The notes: generated from the letters alone by a model not told the origin. A DNA stretch of 64,000 bases from Mesoplasma seiffertii ATCC 49495 (GCF_000518725.1 NZ_JAED01000007.1:1-64000); one strand, 5' to 3'; counted from the first letter of the stretch, positions 40,954-53,452 are shown. Made by a program: numbers and translations.

Positions 40954-43749
40954 ATGATTAAAAATAAATCAAAAAGAACTCCCGATAAAATCAAAAATGT
41001 TTTTCCAAATGAGAAAGTATTACACAACTTTTCAACTCTAGATCAAACTCAAATTTTAAAAGAGTTTAATTTAGTTAACTTTGGATTAACTAATGAAGAG
41101 TATAAAAATCGCTTGGAAAAATATGGTAAGAATGAATTAGATAAATCACGTTTCAGCTGATTTTCAGAATTTATGAAAGCTTTTTTTGGACCATTCAACA
41201 TTATCTTAATGCTAATTTTGGCATTTAATGTTGTTAGTTTTTCAACTGGAAATTTTGGAACTGAAGAAGGTGGACCAGAAATTTTTGATTATATCGGAGT
41301 AGTTATTATTGCTACAATGATTATTAGTAGTGGGACTATGTCACTAGTCCAATCAGCAAAAAGTTTTTTTATTACTAAAAAACTAGGAAATATTGTCAAT
41401 AATAAGGCAACTATTATTCGTCATCAAAACGATGATGATTTACTAACTTATACAACTGTTAGTCAAACAAACCAATTAGGATTAATTAAATTGGGAGAAG
41501 AAATTGATGTTCGTGAATTAGTTCCCGGAGATTTAATTTATTTATCAAGTGGAGATATGGTACCAGCTGATGTGCGAATTGTTCGTTCAACAGACTTATT
41601 TATTAACCAGTCTTCGTTAACTGGAGAATCAATGCCAGTTGAAAAACATGCAAATAATTCTATTGATACAGAAAACATTTTAGATTTAGAAAATATCTGC
41701 TTTACAGGAACTAGTGTGATTTCAGGATCAGCAATTGCAATTGTAGTTGGAACTGGATCAAATACTTATTTCTCAACAATTAGTAAATCAATTATGGAAA
41801 AACGCCCGGTATCTTCTTTTGAAAAAGGGGTAAAAAATGTTACTAGAATGTTAATCATTTTTATGTTGATTATGATTCCAATTGTTTTAACAATTAATGG
41901 AATTACTTGAACTTTAAATGGAAAAGACGCTAGTGATGCGTGAGTTACTGCAACTTTATTTGCTGCTTCAGTAGCAGTTGGATTGACTCCAGAAATGTTA
42001 CCAATGATTGTAACTACTAACTTGGCAAGCGGGGCGGCACGTATGGCCAAAAACAAAGTTGTTGTTAAAAAACTTGAATCAATTCAGTCATTAGGATCAA
42101 TTGATATTTTATGTACTGATAAAACTGGAACTTTAACAAACGATAAAATTGAGTTAATTGATTTTGTCACTACTGATAAAAAACGTGATGAACGTTTATT
42201 GAAACTGTTATACATCAATAGTTATTTCCAAACAGGATTAAAAAATCCGATGGATAAAGCGGTTATTGATTACATTTCTAACAATAGTCAAATTAGTTCA
42301 AACTTTTTAGATTCAGTAACTAAAATTGATGAAATTCCATTTGACTTTAACCGTCGTAAGTTAACAATTGTTTTTAAAACTGATGAAGTTGGAACTACAA
42401 TGGTAACTAAAGGATCAGTTGAAGAAGTAATTGATTCATGTACAAAGGTTTATTATCAAGGAAAAGTTGTTGAATTAGATGATGATTTAAAACGCCAAAT
42501 GTTAGCTTATAATGATTCAATAAATGAAGAAGGAAAACGTTTATTAGGAATAGCTTATAAAGATATTACTGATGGTAAATCTACTTTTAAAGTTGAAGAT
42601 GAAGCAGACCTAATTTTCTTTGGATTTGCGTCATTCTTAGATACTCCAAAACCATCAGCTAAAAAAATGATCAAGTTACTTGATAAATATGGAGTTCAGC
42701 TAAAAATCTTAACTGGAGATAATGAACACATTACTCGTTCAATTTGTAAAATGGTTGATTTAAAAATTACTGGATTAGTAACTGGAAAAGAAATTGACGA
42801 AGCTAATGAAGTTCAATTACGTCGAATGGTTGAAGAGAATAATATTTTTGTTAAATTAAATCCACTACAAAAAGTTAAGATCATTAAAGTTCTAAAACAA
42901 AATGATCATATTGTAGGATTTATGGGAGATGGAATTAACGATGCTCCAGTACTTCGTCAATCAGATGTTGCTATTTCAGTAAACAACGCAACAGATATTG
43001 CCAAAGATGCTTCTGATATTATTTTGTTAGAAAAGTCATTATTAGTTTTAGAAAAAGGAATTGTTCAAGGACGTACAATCTTTGGAAACATTCTTAAATA
43101 TATGAAGATTACAACTGCTTCAAATTTTGGAAATGTATTATCAATGTTAATTGTAGCGCCATTGCTAGCCTTTTCACCAATGGAACCAATTCAGTTATTG
43201 TTCCAAAACTTATTGTATGACCTATCACAATTTGCGATTGCATTAGATAGAGTTGATGATACTTTTGTGGCAAAACCTCAACGCTGGAATGCCAAATCAT
43301 TAGTACCATTTACTTTAATTAATGGACCAGTAAGCTCTGTTTTTGACTTACTAACATTCGTAATTGCTGGATTCGGATTAGGATATATTCCAGATTACAA
43401 CAATGCTGCTAATGCTGCTAATTCAGAATTAATGGCTCAAGCAAAAGCACAATTTAATGCTTCATGATTCGTAGTTGGATTGTTAACACAAGCATGAGTA
43501 GTTCAAATTATGCGTACTGAAAAAATTCCGTTTATTCAATCACGTGCGCCATGACCAGTGATGCTATCAACAGGAGTTGTTACTGGTTGTGCATTTATAT
43601 TTGCCTTTACTCCAGCAGCAACATTACTGAAAATGCAATCACCACCACTATGATACGCACCAATCGTTTTAGGTATCTTATTAGGATATGTAGGACTAGC
43701 ACAAGCTGTCAAAGTAGGGTATATCAAAATTTATCACAGCTGATTATAA
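40954..43749 (+). CDS. mgtA: P-type magnesium-translocating ATPase
   Basis: 931 residues. P3B-type Mg2+ importer in the cell membrane: TGES actuator motif, VGLTPEMLPMIV in TM4 (MgtA-typical), phosphorylation motif DKTGTLT with Asp389, and hinge GDGINDAP. About ten membrane segments. The last ~90 residues are open only with TGA Trp codons, of which there are many. Start by AAGGAGAG. A small Pro/acid-rich ORF precedes it and may regulate it. Terminator at 43757. Confidence 0.95.
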
Positions 43750-43756
43750 AATAGAA

Positions 43757-43783
43757 AGCAGGTTTCACACCTTGCTTTTTTGC
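43757..43783 (+). terminator. terminator after mgtA
   Basis: AAAGCAGGT...ACCTTGCTTT, one bulge, T run. Confidence 0.8.
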
Positions 43784-43815
43784 TTTATAATATAACTAAC
43801 TATGGAGGTAGTAAA

Positions 43816-44667
43816 ATGAGATTGAATAATATTATTATCAAATCTACTCCGTTGTATTATTTTTTTGACTGTGTGGATTATCTAGCAAAAAAACTTTGAT
43901 TGGAAGGTAACACTGGAAGTGTTACAGCAATCTTAGATTATGAAGATATCTATCCTTATTTTGAAGATCATTACAATAGCAAAGAGTATAAGTTAGGTTA
44001 TGAGGTACCTAATTTAAGTGACCAGTATATTTTGGTTACCGGGAACAATATTCCTTTAAGAAATTTACAAAAGTTTAAATTTAAAATTCATAAAATGATT
44101 GGAATTATTCGTATTAATTATAAAGGAGATGGCTATAAAATTTTATGAGGGTTTAAAGACAATGAAGTTGAACCAACTCGTTATTTAGAATTACATTTGA
44201 AAGCACATAATCATGCCATTTCTAAAAATGAAATGCATCGAATTGTTACACATGCGCATCCAACTAACTTAATTATGAAAACAATGACTGATCATATGAA
44301 TGATGAAAAAGTTTTGTCTTATGATTTTTGAGATGCAATGCCACACATTATGGAATTTATGCCACAAGGTGTAGGTTTAGTTGACAAGTATTTTTCAAAA
44401 GAATCATGAGATAGTGTGGCTGAACAATTTTTAACTAAGGATTTAATAGTTTTAAAACACCATGGATTAATGGCAGCAGCAAAAGACTTTGATGAAATTA
44501 TTGGAGTTTATGAAATTATTGACAAAGCTGCAAATATTTCAATGAAAGTTCGTAAAGAACCATGAGCCTACACACCAGAATTTTTAGCCGAACGAGCAAA
44601 AAACTCTAACTGAGATATAAGTCCAGAAATTCTTGCTGTTGGTCATCAACCAAAACCTAAAGAGTAG
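43816..44667 (+). CDS. class II aldolase, rhamnulose-1-phosphate aldolase-like
   Basis: 283 residues. Zinc class II (AraD/FucA/RhaD) aldolase fold: metal-binding His-x-His in THAHPTNLI, a third His in VLKHHGLMAAAKD. Length and the HPTNL segment are nearest to RhaD, which splits rhamnulose-1-P into dihydroxyacetone-P and lactaldehyde. No other rhamnose gene is in the window, so the real substrate may differ. ATG behind TGGAGGT. It precedes tsaE by 9 bases and is probably cotranscribed with it. Several TGA Trp codons. Confidence 0.78.
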
Positions 44668-44676
44668 GAAAAAAAT

Positions 44677-45102
44677 ATGGAAACAATTATTCTTAAAGAT
44701 TTATTGGCAACAAAAACTTTTGCTGCTAAGATTGCCCAAGAATTTAAAGACTCTAAAAGATTTGAATATCTTTTATTGAGCGGAGGTTTGGGGGCTGGTA
44801 AAACAACTTTTTCAAAATTTTTGTTAGCTGAGTTAGGCGTTACTGAAAGAGTTACTTCACCAACTTTTGTGATCATGAATCAGTATCAAGGCAATAATAA
44901 TTTGAAAATTAATCATGTGGATGCTTATCGTCTAACTAACGATGCTGAATTAGAAATGTATTTAGAAGAATTTGAGGATGCTTTGAATATTATTGAATGA
45001 TATGAAAACTTAAGTTTAGATTTGAATGCTGTAAAGTATTTAAAAATTGATATTCAAATGATTGATGAAAATAGCCGTAAAGTTATTTTAGAAAGGAATT
45101 AG
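44677..45102 (+). CDS. tsaE: tRNA threonylcarbamoyladenosine biosynthesis ATPase TsaE
   Basis: 141 residues. Walker A GGLGAGKTTFSK (~36-47), SPTFVIMNQY and HVDAYRL typical of YjeE/TsaE. It drives the TsaB-TsaD complex that makes t6A37 in ANN-decoding tRNAs. Neighbouring tsaB starts 3 bases after it, confirming the pathway. One TGA Trp at 44998. Confidence 0.95.
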
Positions 45103-45105
45103 ATT

Positions 45106-45672
45106 ATGAATTTGTTTATAGATACAACAAATTGAAGTTTAATTTATTTATTAGAAAAAGATAATCAAATCATTGCAAGTTACGAAAAACGTGAAATTAA
45201 AAAAATTTCTGATATTGCTGTTGAAGAACTAAAACTTTTTTTAGCAAATCAAAAGTTAAATATTCGTGATATTAAGAATATTTATGTAACTACAGGGCCA
45301 GGAAGTTATACTGGGGTAAGAATTGGTTTGGCAGTAGCTAAAACGCTAAAAGCGTTAAATAATGATTATAATGTTTTTGTGGCGAACTCTTTGATGTTTC
45401 AAGCAGGCGATCAAGCCGCAATTTCGTTATTGGATGCTCGAGGGAATAAAAGTTATTTAGGAGTTTATGAAAACTCTCAACCTTTAATTTCTGAAACAGT
45501 GATCGAAAATGACCAAATACCATTATTGGTTCAACAATATCCAAATATGAAGATTATCAAAGATTATGAAGATATTTCATTTAGCGAAAACTATTTGAAG
45601 TTGAAAACTAAATTTAAAGAAATTAAAAATCTTGCTGACTTAAACCCAGTATATATTAAAAGTTTTATTTAA
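45106..45672 (+). CDS. tsaB: tRNA threonylcarbamoyladenosine biosynthesis protein TsaB
   Basis: 188 residues. ASKHA-fold, FIDTTN at the start and the diagnostic TTGPGSYTGVRIGLA (~62-76). Non-catalytic partner of TsaD. GAAAGGAATT ribosome site within the end of tsaE. Length slightly short for the family, lacking part of the C-terminal domain, as is common in mollicutes. Confidence 0.95.
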
Positions 45673-45691
45673 GTAGAAAAGGGGAATAAGC

Positions 45692-47113
45692 ATGGAACTA
45701 ACAACTAATAAACATCAAAAACTATGAGCTTATTTACCCGTAGCAATTCTTTTTATATTTTCTTTAACAGTATTCATAGGTGCAACTTTTTTTGACCAAA
45801 TAATTAGTGCTTTTTTTGCTAAAGGAATTGAATATGAAGCTGTTAAATGATGAATCGGAGTTTTTGATGAATTTGGATTATTTCAACCAATTGTCTTAAT
45901 GTTTATTCCAATTTCAGTAATCTTAGAAACAAGAGTCTATTACAAAAAAATGCGTAGCAAGAAAAAACAACAATCGTATCAATCTTGAATTGGTATTTGA
46001 TATGGATGTTTTTTTCTAATTTGATTTAGCGTTTCTGCAATAGCTTTATGATTAATTTATGGTACTAACATGGATATGGGTGCTGGTCCAGGAATTGATC
46101 CTAAAATTATGGGAACATGAATCTATCGATTTACAGGACGAGCAATTGCTTTGGGAACAATCTCAATTGTAATGATTAGTGTAATGATTTATTTACGAGT
46201 AGGTTTTAGTAAACGTCGAGATGTTTTAGCAGGAGAATATTGAGTTGATAGTATTAAAATTATTGTGATAGTTGTAACTCTTTTTGTTCTAACTTTTTTG
46301 ATTAAACAAACTACAGGAAGACCATTTTATTACAATACAATATTTGATAATGAAGTTAAAGATAAGTTAATAGAATTAATGCAAGAAAATGGAATTGGTA
46401 ATGCTCAAGAAATTTTAGAAAAAAATTCTGATCGCTGATCGCAAGCAACTTACTTGCCATGATACAAAATTAATGGAAACTTTTTCAAAAACTTTAAATA
46501 TTGAGGACCTTGAGGAAATCATCTAGCAGGACCAAATCATTGAGGAGATCGAGATTTTCCTTCGGGACATACGGTTTCAATGTTTTCTCTAATTTCATTA
46601 ATGGTCTATTTTGTTGGAAAAAATAAACCGAAAATGAGTTTAATAAAATACTTTTTTATAAGTTTTTGACTCTTAAATTTAGTAGCAATGAATTTTATGT
46701 TAGTTGTTTATCGTTTTCATTGAGTCACTGATACAACATTTTCAGTAATGTTAGGAATTGTTGTATTGTTTACAGTTAATAAACTTATTGATAAGTCAAT
46801 TCGTAAGCCAATTGTGAAACATGGACATAAGAATGATAATTTGGTCTCATCAATTTTAGTAGAATTTAAAAAAGATAAAGCTTATTTATATGTAATAACT
46901 TATGGGAAACCACATTTAGTTAAACGATTTAAGCCACATTTGAAAGTACGTCGTGGAGCACCGCGAGTAATTATGGCAAAGATTGTTAAATACTCAAATG
47001 ATAAATACAAATTAGGTCACGATAAAATTCAGTTCACATATTTTAATGAGACTTTTAAGGACCATCAATATAAAGAATGAATTAACGAATTTAAGAAAAT
47101 TACGTTTGTCTAA
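45692..47113 (+). CDS. PAP2-family membrane phosphatase with C-terminal domain
   Basis: 473 residues. About seven membrane segments. PAP2/PgpB motifs lie in order: KQTTGRP, PSGHT, and VYRFHWVTD with catalytic His. Such enzymes dephosphorylate membrane lipid phosphates (phosphatidate, PGP) at the membrane surface. The last ~110 residues form a soluble basic domain (KPHLKVRRGAP...) not usual in PAP2; its role is unknown. 19 bases behind tsaB. A second, shorter PAP2 gene lies at 60704. Many TGA Trp codons. Confidence 0.87.
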
Positions 47114-47171
47114 TGAGGGATAATTAGTTTTAATAAAAAATTAGATTAAAGACAGAATATGATAAAATAAA

Positions 47172-47198
47172 ATTGCTTATATATTAAGCAATTTTTTT
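47172..47198 (+). terminator. terminator before nox
   Basis: AATTGCTTA-TATAT-TAAGCAATT with T run. Confidence 0.88.
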
Positions 47199-47214
47199 AA
47201 ATATCGAGGTGTCT

Positions 47215-48546
47215 ATGAAGACAATTATTATAGGTGGAGCTGCTACCGGAATGGGAGTTGCAGCAAAGTTGAGACGCTTGGATCCAGCAATGGAGATAGT
47301 CGTAATTCAAAAAGAAGATTATGTATCATTAGGAGCTTGTGGAATTCCATATTATATTGGGAATCATTTTGAAAATGCACAAACTTTAATTGCTCGAACT
47401 GTTGAAAAATTTAAGGAACAAAAAGTTGAAGTTATAATTAATACTGTTGTTGAATCAGTTGATTTTAAAAATAAGAAAGTTCAATATAATGGAAGTTTTC
47501 AAACTTATGATAACTTGGTTATTGCCACAGGAGCAAAACCAATTATTCCGCCAATTAAAAACATTAACGGTAAGAATATTTTTACAGTAAGTACTAAACA
47601 AGATGGTGAAATCATCAAAGATAAATTGCAGTCAACAAAAAACGTGTTGGTAGTTGGTTCAGGATTAATTGGTTTAGAAATGATTGAGAATATCAAACAT
47701 GCTAGCAAAGAAATTAATATTTCAGTAATTGAAAAAGCTGAACGAGTTGTGAAAAATTTATTTGATAAGGAATTTACTGATGCTATTGAATCTAAAATGG
47801 TTGAAAAAGGTATCAACTTAATTAAAGACAATGAAGTAGTTGAATTTGTATTAAACGAAAATAACGAAGTCCAACAAGCTATTTTAAAATCTGGAGAAAC
47901 AATCACTTGTGATTTGGTAGTTTTAGCAATTGGATTTACTCCGAACACAGGTTTTTTAGAAAACTCTGGGTTAGAAATGAATTCTCGTGGATCAATTATT
48001 GTTGATGAATATTGCCAAACAAACTTTGCAAATGTTTATGCTGGTGGAGATTGTGCACAAACTTTTGGTTTTTTATACAACGACCCAAAAATTTTATATT
48101 TAGCAACAATTGCTAATAAGCATGCGAAGATTATTGCTAATAATATTTATCAACCAAAGTCAGCAAAATTTGTAGGTTCTTTGGGAACAGCAATCGTTCG
48201 TTTTTTTGATTTAGAATTAGCTCGAAGTGGGGAAACTAAAGAGTTTTTAGAGGCTAATAAAATTTTAACAAAGAGTGTATTAATAAGTGACAAAGATCAT
48301 ACTAACTATGTTGAGAATCAAAATGATTTAGTCTTAAAAATTATGGTTGATCAAGAAACTAACCAAATTGTTAATGTGCAAATTTTAGGTAAGGATAAAT
48401 CTGTGATGAGAATTTATGGGTTGATTGGATTAATGTGAGCAAAAGCACCAATTGATGAGTATCTAGAGCAAATTGACTTGCCATATTCACCACCATTTTC
48501 AAGAACAACAGATATTATTCAAATTGCAATAAGTAAGTTAGTTTAA
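47215..48546 (+). CDS. nox: NADH oxidase / CoA-disulfide reductase family flavoenzyme
   Basis: 443 residues. FAD motif GGAATGMG at the N-terminus, redox-active Cys42 in GACGIPYY, NAD-binding GSGLIGLEM and the second FAD motif VYAGGDCA. Water-forming NADH oxidases regenerate NAD during glycolysis in mollicutes. CoA-disulfide reductase has the same architecture and cannot be excluded. ATG 47215 preferred over GTG 47209, whose codon overlaps the ribosome site GAGGT. Confidence 0.92.
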
Positions 48547-48571
48547 TCAAGAACTAGAAAAGGAATTAAAT

Positions 48572-50278
48572 ATGATAATGAGCGGTTTTAGAGAAACCTT
48601 TTTGGAAGGTTTTTTAAGTATCAGTATGTGACAATCATTCTTAACGATTTTTATTTTCTTTGGAGTAATGGGAGGATTCTATTACGGATTAAGAAAAATC
48701 AAAATTAAGTTTGTATATCGAGTGTTAATCGGAATGAGTTTAGGTTTAACAGCGGGAATAATTATTCAAGCGATAATTGGTTTTCCGGTTGGAGAATGAT
48801 TTGCTCACAGCGGAGAAGCAGTATGAGCTAAGGTTGATGGTAATTGAGTCAATTTATCAGGGTACTATATAAATGATGGTGATAAATTAGTTCATATTAC
48901 TTCAACCAATATGGAACAAATTTCTCAAAATTGAAACTTAGTTTTAAATTCACTAGGAGATCAAGTTTTTCAAGGAGTTCAATCATGAAATGTTGACCTT
49001 AAAAATGGTATTAAATGAGTTGGAGAATTTAATATCTGAGCTAGCATGTTAAAACAAGTTTTTATTAACGGAATTTTATTAATCACAATTCCTGTTGTTT
49101 TCATTGCAATTTTCAGAGTTGTAGCGAAACCGGGTTCTAATCGTTTAGGAAGTATATCAGCTAAGGGAATAGCTATTTTGCTATTGTTTGTAGCAATTGC
49201 ATTTACAATTACTTTTTGAATTGGTTATTTCCTAAATATTGGAGGGAAATTAAATTTTGATAATCAAGTAGGAAGTTCAGGAAGAACTGATTCTAAACCA
49301 TTACCAGAAATTATTTGAGGTTACTTGCCATCTAACATTATTGCTACATTTTCAGGAGTAGCAATTATTCCAGTAATTGTTTTGGCCGCTTTGTTTGGGC
49401 AAGCAACAAAATATGTTCGTAAGAAACATCCTGAATCAATGGATAATTTAAATAATTTTATGGATCGTAGTTGAGATATTATTATGTCAATCTTAATGAC
49501 TTTCTTAAAAATTATGCCGTTGGCAGTAATGTCAATGTTTGCAACAGCAATTACAACTAGACCGATTGGAGCCTTACAGTCAATTGGAATGATCTTATTA
49601 GTAGGTTATTTAGGTTTAATCATAATGTTAGGTGTTATGACTTTTGTATTGTTTGTTAATAAAGTTAATATCAAAGTTTGATGAAAGCACGCTTGAAAAC
49701 CACTTGTACAAGGATTTTCAACACAATCATCAAATGCAACGTTACCAGTTACAATAGATACTTTGACAAACGAGATGAAAATCAAACCCGAAGTAGCCAG
49801 TGTGGTAGCTTCAATTTCAACATCAATGGGACTAGTAGCATGTGCTGGAGTTCAGGCGGGGTTAATTACTTCAGTACTATATACAGGTTCAGTTTCAGTT
49901 GCTGCTGATATGAATTTATTTGCATTCTTTATTTTAGCGTTGTTTACAACAGTTGTAGCCAGCATTGGAATTGCCGGAATTCCTGGAACAGCAACTGTGG
50001 TTACTTCTGCAGTTTTAAATGGAATGGGATTTGGAATTTACTTTGCTCCAGTTTATGCAATCTTTGGAGCAATTGATGGATTGTTTGATATGGGAAGAAC
50101 AGCTACTAATGTTACTGGAGGAGTCTTTGCTTCAACGTTGGTTGCCAAAAATGAAAATATGTTTGAAGAAGACACGGAATTAATTACTAAAGAACAATAC
50201 TCTAAAAAGCAAGCAAAACTTCTAAAACGCCAAGAAAATAAAGCAAATAAAAAAACTCAACAAACTGCAAAAAGATAA
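48572..50278 (+). CDS. cation:dicarboxylate/amino-acid symporter
   Basis: 568 residues. DAACS-type secondary transporter with eight or more membrane segments. The Ser-rich re-entrant loop (STQSSNATLPVT) and the C-terminal TM7-TM8 region (GIPGTATVV, DMGRTATNVTG) are those of glutamate/aspartate and cystine (TcyP) carriers. It is longer than usual (~420) because of an ~70-residue soluble insert after TM3 and a basic 50-residue tail. AAAGGAATTAAAT precedes ATG 48572. Substrate not readable. 25 bases behind nox. Confidence 0.9.
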
Positions 50279-50310
50279 TTTTTTAAGGTTTAAAAATCAG
50301 AGTAATTTTA

Positions 50311-50335
50311 AAGATGGCTTGCCATCTTTTTTTGT
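50311..50335 (+). terminator. terminator after the symporter gene
   Basis: AAAGATGGC-TT-GCCATCTTT with T run. Confidence 0.9.
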
Positions 50336-50507
50336 TGCAAGACTTTAATGGAATTCAAAGTCTCTTCCAAAGGGTTAGCCTCTTTAGTAAAATCAAATTT
50401 TTATTTGTAGTTTGGTCTCTTAAACAACTTAATGCATAAAAAAATAAAGAATGACATAAAGCAGTTTTTATTAAAACTAAAATTATGTATAATATTAAAG
50501 TATTGAT

Positions 50508-50597
50508 GGGTCAATACTCAAGTTGGTGAAGAGGTCACCCTGCTAAGGTGATAGGTCGGTTTCCGGCGCAAGAGTTCGAGTCTCTTTTGACCCGCCA
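50508..50597 (+). tRNA. trnS: tRNA-Ser (GCT)
   Basis: 90 nt, long variable arm, anticodon loop CTGCTAA, acceptor GGGTCAA/TTGACCC, encoded CCA. Terminator follows. Confidence 0.95.
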
Positions 50598-50611
50598 GTT
50601 TAAAAATAACA

Positions 50612-50637
50612 AGGTGCTTATTTTAAGCACTTTTTTA
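50612..50637 (+). terminator. terminator after tRNA-Ser
   Basis: AGGTGCTTA...TAAGCAC with six T. Confidence 0.85.
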
Positions 50638-50696
50638 TATTATTGGTGGGTAAATCTATATATAATTATATAAGACAAGAAATAGGGTGAATCATA

Positions 50697-51356
50697 ATGG
50701 AAAAAGAAGCAAATTTTAAAACGAAGTTTAAAAAGTTCTTTCGCCGATTAATGTTTTGAAAACCAATTGATGATTCTCTACAATCAGGATATTTTGACAG
50801 TATTTTGAATTCTTTGTTAGTTTTAAATAAATCAGAAAAGAAAAAGGTTTTGACAATTATTGAAAAACATAATGTTCAAAATTTATTGTTCTATACTGAT
50901 TTACGTAATATTCCGAATATTTTAAATCAAGGAATTAGAATGCTTAAAGACATTAATCTTCAAGAAGAAGAAGCATATTATGTATGAAGTTATTTACAAC
51001 ACGATGATTCAATTGACCTTGAATTTGATTTATCAACTCGAGGAAATTTCTGAAAATGAACTAGTGATATTAACTTCAATCCTAAAAAGATGGCAGTAAT
51101 CGGAATTGACCCAGATGTTTTAAATCGCTTAACAGAACGGGACTGAATTTTTGATCAATCAGCAAACTTAGTTAATATTACTGAAAACATTCAACCCGAA
51201 GCAATCAGCTGAGTTATGGTTAGAGATGAAACAGCATACAATAAGTTAAAAACTTTCATTAAAGATGAAGATCTTAAAATTGATATTTATTTAGGAAATG
51301 AAGGTTTAGTAAGAAAAGGAATAGGAGACCATAACAATGGCAAAACAATTAGATAA
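50697..51356 (+). CDS. hypothetical protein, weak DarT/DUF4433-like pattern
   Basis: 219 residues, cytoplasmic, with a basic amphipathic N-terminus. Residues ~63-80 (LLFYTDLRNIPNILNQGI) resemble the start of the DarT/DUF4433 ADP-ribosyltransferase fold (phenylalanine-tyrosine-threonine, then a leucine-asparagine-glycine turn). An AISWVMVRDE segment follows near residue 177. This is resemblance only and no catalytic triad is certain. No DarG antitoxin-like gene is adjacent. It overlaps proS by 20 bases, so it is cotranscribed with an essential gene. That argues for a housekeeping rather than a toxin role. Several TGA Trp codons. Confidence 0.5.
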
Positions 51357-52758
51357 AATTACCCCAAGAGCGATTGACTTTTCTCAGTGATATACTGATA
51401 CTGTGTTAAATGCTAAACTTGTAGAATATGGGCCAGTTAAAGGAACAACAATTTTTCGTCCTTATGGATATGCAATTTGAGAATTAATGCAAAAATATTT
51501 AGACACAGAATTTAAAAAGATTGGTGTGCAAAATGTTTATTTCCCGTTATTAATTCCGCAATCATTATTTAATAAAGAAAAAGATCACATTGAAGGATTT
51601 TCTCCAGAAATTGCAACAGTAACTCGTGTCGGAGATAAAGAATTAGAAGAACCACTATATATTCGCCCAACAAGTGAAGTTTTAATGGCTAACTTTTTTC
51701 AAAATGAAGTTCGTTCATACCGTGACTTACCATTAATTTATAATCAATGAGTTAATGTAATGCGTTGAGAAAAAACTACTCGACCATTTTTAAGAACTTC
51801 TGAATTTTTGTGACAAGAAGGGCATACTGTTCATAATAATCCGGCTGAAGCTAAAAAACTAACTTTAAAAATTTTAGACATCTATGCAAGATTTGCTAGA
51901 GAAATTTTGTTGCTTCCAGTCGTAACTGGGCGTAAAACCGAAAAAGAAAAATTTGCTGGAGCTCAAGAAACATATACAATTGAATCTCTAATGCATGATG
52001 GGCAAGCTTTACAATGTGGAACTTCACATTACTTTGGTGATAATTTTTCTAAAGTTTATGATATTAAATTTCAAAATAAAGAGGGTAAACTAGAAAATGC
52101 TTACTCAACTTCATGAGGAGTTTCAACTCGTTTAATTGGAGCAATTATTATGACTCACTCTGATGATAATGGTTTAGTCTTGCCAAGTGCAATTTCGCCA
52201 GTTCAAGTTCGTTTGATTCAAATTAAGGATACTGAAGAAGTAAATGCTGCGACAATTCAAATTCAAGAGCAATTAAAAGATTTAAGAGTAGATATTGATA
52301 AAACCGACAAATCATTTGGCTTTAAAATTTCTGAAGCGGAAATTAAAGGAATTCCTGTACGTATTGAAATTGGACCTCGTGATTTGGAAAACGGTCAGGT
52401 AACCATCTCACGTCGAGATACAAGAGAAAAATTAACAGTAGCATTAAAAGATGTAGCTACGACTGTTGAAACAATGATTTCTGATTATGATAGAGCATTA
52501 TATTCAAATGCATTAGCAAATCGTAAGGCAAGAACTTCAACTGCTTCAACACTTGAAGAATATGTTGAAAAGTTACAAAGCAATCAAGGATTTGTGTTAG
52601 TGCCATTTTGTGGTCGTGTAGAATGTGAAACAGAAGTTAAACAAAAGACATCATCAAATTCACGTTGTATTCCATTTGATGTTGAACAACAATGTGCGAA
52701 ATGTTTTAACTGTGGAATGGATTCAACATTAAAAGTTTATTTTGCAAGAGCATATTAA
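51337..52758 (+). CDS. proS: prolyl-tRNA synthetase (short, eukaryote/archaea-like type)
   Basis: 473 residues. Class II synthetase: motif 2 [17 protein letters not shown], motif 3 [12 protein letters not shown] in the anticodon domain, and a C-terminal Cys-rich domain with CAKCFNCG ending in Tyr. This is the ProS type 3 layout without the inserted editing domain. ATG 51337 lies inside the end of the upstream gene. Charges tRNA-Pro. Trp codons mostly TGA. Confidence 0.96.
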
Positions 52759-52788
52759 AATAAAACTTTAAGAAAGTAGGTGGTTAAG

Positions 52789-53451
52789 ATGGCAAAGAAA
52801 TTTTATGCTGTAAAGCGAGGATATAAAACTGGTGTTTTTGAAACATGAGATGAATGTTTTAAAAATGTAAATGGATATTCTGGAGCAATTTATAAGTCTT
52901 TTACAAATCCCAAAGATGCTTGAGACTTTTTAAGAAAGCCCAAACCTTTACCGTCTACAAATTCGTCTTCTTCAAAAACTGTAGCCTCGCAACCACAAAT
53001 TCTTGGTTTAGAAGATTTAGTTTCAGCAGTGGCGTATACTGATGGTAGTTATAATACTGAAGAACAAACTTATTCATATGGAGCAGCAATTATGTGGCAA
53101 GGGAAAACTTACACTTTTTCACAAAGGTTTAATAATAAAGCCTTGGCAGCGATGAGAAATGTTGCTGGTGAATTGGAAGGTGCCAAAAAAGCTATGGAAT
53201 TTGCTCGGGATCATAAAATTCAATATTTGACATTGTTTCATGATTACCAAGGAATTGCTGCTTGGGCGTTAGGAACTTGAAAAGCAAATCTTGAGGGAAC
53301 AAAAAATTACCAAAAATTTTATCAAGAAATTTCTAAGACAGTAAATGTTACTTTTAAATGAGTTAAAGGACATAGTGGTGATTATGGTAATGAACTTGCT
53401 GATCAATTAGCTGCAAATGCAACTGAAGAATTGTACGAAGGAGAACTATAA
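52789..53451 (+). CDS. rnhA: ribonuclease H with N-terminal hybrid-binding domain
   Basis: 220 residues. N-terminal ~50 residues (KFYAVKRGYKTGVF..WDEC) form the RNase H1/Cauli-VI hybrid-binding domain. Residues ~78-215 are the RNase H fold with acidic residues in YTDGS, GELEG, FHDYQ and NELADQLA. It cleaves RNA in RNA-DNA hybrids. GTAGGTGG ribosome site. Ends 1 base before the hydrolase start. TGA Trp codons present. Confidence 0.92.
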
Positions 53452-53452
53452 T

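Noticed and set aside
47209-47214. GTG start for the NADH oxidase
   Set aside because: The codon overlaps the ribosome site GAGGT; the ATG at 47215 starts exactly at the FAD-binding strand.
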